Below, piece after piece: positions 61,497 through 64,000 of a stretch of 64,000 nucleotides of DNA. Every line of letters starts with the position of its first letter. Position 1 is the stretch's first letter. Origin of the DNA: UBA964 sp037444685 (lineage in GTDB: Bacteria > Pseudomonadota > Gammaproteobacteria > Steroidobacterales > Steroidobacteraceae); assembly GCA_037444685.1 (NCBI GenBank), contig JBBILX010000006.1, forward strand, positions 129,824-193,823, read 5' to 3'. Both the position numbers and the translations under genes were made by a program. The notes beneath the pieces were generated by a model. It was not told the DNA's origin. It was given only the letters and a program-made list of their open reading frames with translations, and made no database searches.

Positions 61497-62324
61497 ATGA
61501 AGCGCGGCGGAACCAAAGTCGAGTGTTGGGTGGTCTTCGCGGCGCTCGCCGCGCTGTCGTGCGGAGCGGGCGCAGCCCCCGTCTTTGCTGGAACGCTGGC
61601 GCCCGCCGCGGCCGTCGAGGCCTGGGTCCGGCTCAAGGGCGACACGACGGGCCGCGTCACGTATGAATGGGTCCGTGGCTCGGCGCATGCGCTGCCCGAC
61701 GACGCGCGCAGCCTGCCGCTTTTCCGTTTCGAGAGCGTGACGGTCCGCCGCTTCCTGCCGCTGGGACCGGGTCGCTGGCGTGAGGTCAACTATGCCTGCC
61801 GTCTCTACCGCGACCATGCAACCGGCGCCGTCATCGATCGCATGACCAACCCGCTGACGGGAGGCGAGGTACCACTGCCTTCGCGTTGCAGCGCGGGCCC
61901 GAGCATCATCTACGGACCCGATCGGGTCGCGCTCGAGCGCGATATCGGCTTTCGAAGCAGTGCGCTCGACGGCCCGATAGCGCTCGAGCGCGTCGATCTC
62001 GGCACGCGCCTCGTGCTGCGCCGCGAGGCGCATTCGGAGTACCGCTCGAGCGCGAGCGGGCAGACGCGCCGCGAGACCTCGATCGACGTGTTCACGGTCG
62101 ATGCGCGGGCTTTTGCGAATCGGCGCATCGCGAGCCTGCGCGCCGACTACCACTGGCACAGCGTGACGCAGTGGATGACCGACCTCGACATGGGCGATAC
62201 GCCGGGCCGCATGGCCTGGAGCGTCGACGGGCGCAAGTTCGATCGCGCCGAGGATCTGCCCGCGGACTTTCGCGCGGCCCTGCTCGCCGCCGTACCCGAC
62301 GCGCTGTCGCGACCGCTCGAATAG
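61497..62324 (+). CDS. DUF1838 family exported protein
   Basis: The 275-residue protein starts at ATG 61497 with a signal peptide (WVVFAALAALSCGAGAAPVFA). It has the DUF1838 blocks VEAWVRLKGDTTGRVTYEWVRGSAHALP, LFRFESVTVRRF, and a C-terminal RKFDRAEDLPADFRAAL. It is predicted periplasmic with an all-beta fold; no activity is established for the family. Its start is only ten bases from the divergent LpxO-like start. Confidence 0.8.
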   Translation: MKRGGTKVECWVVFAALAALSCGAGAAPVFAGTLAPAAAVEAWVRLKGDTTGRVTYEWVRGSAHALPDDARSLPLFRFESVTVRRFLPLGPGRWREVNYACRLYRDHATGAVIDRMTNPLTGGEVPLPSRCSAGPSIIYGPDRVALERDIGFRSSALDGPIALERVDLGTRLVLRREAHSEYRSSASGQTRRETSIDVFTVDARAFANRRIASLRADYHWHSVTQWMTDLDMGDTPGRMAWSVDGRKFDRAEDLPADFRAALLAAVPDALSRPLE

Positions 62325-62357
62325 CGTTCGCGCCACGCCTCGGGTAACTTTCAAGTC

Positions 62358-62627
62358 ATGTCACGCATGGTCAAGTGTGTCGTTCTGAAGCGCGAGGCGC
62401 CCGGCCTCGATCGTCCCGTCTATCCCGGCGAACTCGGGCAGCGGATCTGGCGCGAGGTCTCCAAGGAGGGCTGGCAGCGCTGGATCGAGCACCAGACGAT
62501 GCTGATCAACGAGCACCGGCTGACGCCCGTCGACCCCAAGCACCGCAAGTTCCTCGAGGGCGAGATGGAGAAGTTCCTCTTCGGTGGCGGTGCCGCGAAG
62601 CCCGAGGGCTATGTCCCCAAGGTATGA
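62358..62627 (+). CDS. yggX: Fe(2+)-trafficking protein YggX
   Basis: The 89-residue protein aligns end to end with E. coli YggX: MSRMVKCVVLKREAPGLD, VYPGELGQRIWREVSKEGWQRW, TMLINEHRLTPVDPKHRKFLE, EKFLFGGGAA and GYVPK. The conserved Cys7 near the N-terminus protects the iron-sulphur proteins against oxidants. In many gammaproteobacteria yggX directly follows mutY; here the LpxO-like and DUF1838 genes stand between them. Confidence 0.95.
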   Translation: MSRMVKCVVLKREAPGLDRPVYPGELGQRIWREVSKEGWQRWIEHQTMLINEHRLTPVDPKHRKFLEGEMEKFLFGGGAAKPEGYVPKV

Positions 62628-62629
62628 TG

Positions 62630-62651
62630 CACTCGCCCGTCCGGGCGAGTG
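62630..62651. terminator. Hairpin between convergent yggX and nnrU
   Basis: CACTCGCCCG pairs with CGGGCGAGTG as a ten-base stem around a two-base TC centre (about nine pairs plus a small loop in practice), just after the yggX stop. No T-tract follows. It is a plausible bidirectional terminator for yggX and the convergent NnrU gene. Confidence 0.45.
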
Positions 62652-62668
62652 GCCGAGGTCCGCCGCGA

Positions 62669-63247
62669 TCAGCCGCCGCCGAAGGGCGCGACTCCGAACC
62701 AGCGCGCGTGCAGCACGAAGGCGAACAGCCCGTAGAGCCCGAGGCCACCCGCCACAGCGATCCAGTCGTTGAGTTTCGACGGCGGTGCGCTCGGGATCGG
62801 CCTCGCCGGCCGACGCCTGAGCGAGATCCGGTCCGCGACGGCCCACGCGAGCAATGAACCGAACAGCACCACGTCGGCGAGCATGCCGTTGGCGAGCAGG
62901 TGGGCGACGGCCCAGAGCTTGGTCGCCACGAGCATCGGGTGTTTCGCCGCGCTCTTGATGCGTCCGGGCAGGTAGGCCGCGAGCAGCAGGATGAAGACGG
63001 GCAGCATCAGCGTCGCCGCGATGTGTCGCATCGCGGCTGGCGGCACCCACAGCACGACCGGCTCGAGTCGCGCCGCCGCGTAACCGCGGATCATCAGCAC
63101 GAAGCCCGCGATGGCGACGACGGCGTAGAGCAGCTTCCACGGCCACTCGCCAAGACGTGCCGCCATCGCGTTGCGCCACGCGGGCGCGACGATCGACACC
63201 GAATGCGCACCGAGGAACAGGACCAGGCCGAGGATCAGCGTGCTCAT
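62669..63247 (-). CDS. NnrU-family membrane protein
   Basis: The 192-residue protein has about six helices, opening MSTLILGLVLFLGAHSVSIVAPAWRNAM and continuing LLYAVVAIAGFVLMIRGY, HIAATLMLPVFILLLAAYLPGRIKSAAKHPMLVATKLWAVAHLLANG, which are the family's conserved signatures. NnrU was first found near denitrification genes, but here no nitrogen-oxide genes are present, so a specific role is not supported. The HPMLVATKLWAVAHLLANG block resembles phospholipid or thiol methyltransferase-like membrane folds. Confidence 0.85.
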   Translation of the reverse strand: MSTLILGLVLFLGAHSVSIVAPAWRNAMAARLGEWPWKLLYAVVAIAGFVLMIRGYAAARLEPVVLWVPPAAMRHIAATLMLPVFILLLAAYLPGRIKSAAKHPMLVATKLWAVAHLLANGMLADVVLFGSLLAWAVADRISLRRRPARPIPSAPPSKLNDWIAVAGGLGLYGLFAFVLHARWFGVAPFGGG

Positions 63248-63345
63248 CTTGAGGAACCGGCAGGGGAGAAAGCGCAGCGAGTATAGGGGCCCGCGGCTCG
63301 AACTGCCCGACTTCACGTGGATCAGGCACTTACCGGCCGAGCGGC

Positions 63346-63374
63346 TTGACGGCGCGCGGACGGCTGGCTCTAAT
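63346..63374 (+). promoter_or_regulatory. Sigma-70 promoter of tRNA-Phe
   Basis: TTGACG at 63346-63351 and TCTAAT at 63369-63374 have a 17-base spacer (or TAATAC at 63371 with 19). A GC-rich discriminator follows. The mature tRNA begins 43 bases downstream, leaving a short leader. Confidence 0.5.
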
Positions 63375-63417
63375 ACGCGGCCCGCTTCGCGGAGTGGGCG
63401 GGCATCTCGCGGCGCAT

Positions 63418-63493
<76 letters not shown>

Positions 63494-63499
63494 CCATTC

Positions 63500-63534
63500 G
63501 ACGCCCAACCATCTCCGGTTGGGCGTCTTCGTTT
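63500..63534 (+). terminator. Rho-independent terminator of tRNA-Phe
   Basis: GACGCCCAACC and GGTTGGGCGTC form an 11-base perfect stem with a six-base loop (ATCTCC), followed by TTCGTTT. This is a strong intrinsic terminator. Confidence 0.7.
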
Positions 63535-63735
63535 GGACTCTCCGCGACACTGCGCGGGGTTCAGGCCGGTTCTGCGTGTGCCGCCCTTCGTCGCCAGGTC
63601 GAGAAGGACCCGCCCGGTTCGACTCTCTTCCGCCCTCTTTTCTCTCGAAATCCGCGCCAACTTCTTTGCGCAAGTGCACGCAAATGGCCTTGCAGCCCGG
63701 TGACTTGCACGTGCGTCACGGCCATCGGTCGTCCA

Positions 63736-63876
63736 TTGCGCTTGGATGTGCAGATCGGCGGCGAGACCGCCGCGCAGGCGGAAGTCTTCAACGACGCGCT
63801 GGCCAAGCTGCGGCTGGCCGCGACGAGTCTGGCCAACCGGGTGATCGAGGCTTTCCTGCCGGCCATGAACGCGAAT
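63736..63876 (+). pseudogene. Fragment of a phage tail tape-measure protein
   Basis: The 382 bases after the tRNA-Phe contain no intact gene. From 63736 one frame reads LDVQIGGETAAQAEVFNDALAKLRLAATSLANRVIEAFLPAMN, which looks like the interior of phage tail tape-measure proteins (segment ...ETAxQAExFND...LLPxxN). It has no start of its own and is cut off by the IS-like end at 63877. It suggests an old prophage or island next to the tRNA. Similarity is judged by eye, so confidence is moderate. Confidence 0.45.
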
Positions 63877-64000
63877 TGTCAACCGGCGTCCAAGACTGAC
63901 CACCTTCCGGCGTCCAACGTTGACCAGGGGACCGAGGCTGCTGGCGAGGGTGATGGGGGTCCGGCTCTGGGATTTGCCTTTCGATGTTGGGAGCAGCGCG
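63877..64000. mobile_element. One end of an IS21-like insertion sequence, continuing past the window
   Basis: At 63877 the sequence switches to TGTCAACCGGCGTCCAAGAC and then holds two tandem copies of a CCGGCGTCCAA...TGACCA unit. IS21-family elements start with TG and carry several such repeats at each end as transposase-binding sites. No transposase frame is complete inside the window; istA/istB would lie beyond 64000. It interrupts the tape-measure fragment. Confidence 0.55.
63883..63926 (+). repeat. Two 20-base direct repeats in the IS end
   Basis: CCGGCGTCCAA-GAC-TGACCA (63883-63902) and CCGGCGTCCAA-CGT-TGACCA (63907-63926) match at 17 of 20 positions with a 24-base period. Confidence 0.75.

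Noticed and set aside
63535..63735. Second tRNA or small RNA after tRNA-Phe
   Set aside because: GGTTCGACT resembles a T-arm, but no acceptor or anticodon stem can be formed around it.

Overview
The window is a continuous stretch of very GC-rich, densely packed bacterial chromosome. Several features point to a gammaproteobacterium: an asmA-mutY-yggX order, AttEFGH-type and MacAB-type ABC systems, RhlE, FadB/FadA, a BepA-like M48 protease, an LpxO-like lipid A hydroxylase and CCA-encoding tRNAs. A Steroidobacter/Nevskia-like lineage is my inference from the many Rieske, VOC, amidohydrolase and molybdopterin enzymes; it is not proved by the sequence.

Layout. 1-2.1 kb: alpha-E protein and circularly permuted ATP-grasp pair. 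2.2-5.9 kb: AlkB, gamma-glutamyltransferase-like protein, GTP cyclohydrolase II. 5.9-14.5 kb: diguanylate cyclase, M48/TPR lipoprotein, AMP nucleosidase, an orphan PAS histidine kinase, a small membrane protein with a broken start and a frameshifted serine hydrolase. 14.58 kb: tRNA-Gly(CCC) with its own promoter. 14.7-20.2 kb: GT39-type glycosyltransferase, a lone molybdopterin oxidoreductase subunit, a GGDEF-EAL protein. 20.4-23.7 kb: fatty acid beta-oxidation pair. 23.8-30.4 kb: VOC protein, PBP4-like peptidase, amidohydrolase, truncated hemoglobin, HDOD protein, dienelactone hydrolase. 30.5-34.8 kb: AttEFGH-like ABC operon. 35-37.5 kb: RhlE, a SUI1-family factor and a second VOC protein. 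37.5-45 kb: a leftward run MacA-MacB-ATPase, CpcT/cyclophilin fusion, FAD monooxygenase, a badly damaged hydantoinase B gene and a TRAP dctP remnant. 45-48.9 kb: degenerate receiver protein, two tandem Rieske oxygenase alpha subunits (the first frameshifted) and a membrane protein. 49-52.5 kb: a compact set of two methyltransferases, a cysteine-synthase-like PLP enzyme and a small unknown protein. 52.7-56 kb: PAS kinase and NarL-type regulator. 56.1-60.5 kb: ECF sigma factor lacking region 4, putative anti-sigma, DUF4097 protein, short AsmA protein, MutY. 60.5-63.3 kb: LpxO-like protein, DUF1838 protein, YggX, NnrU. 63.4-64 kb: tRNA-Phe with terminator, a prophage tape-measure fragment and one end of an IS21-like element.

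Main themes are cyclic-di-GMP signalling, PAS-rich two-component signalling, envelope maintenance and export, and oxidative catabolism. At least four loci between 12.5 and 46.1 kb are broken by one- or two-base indels. These could be real decay or errors in the assembly, and they should be checked before any biology is built on them. I see no CRISPR array, rRNA or complete prophage.
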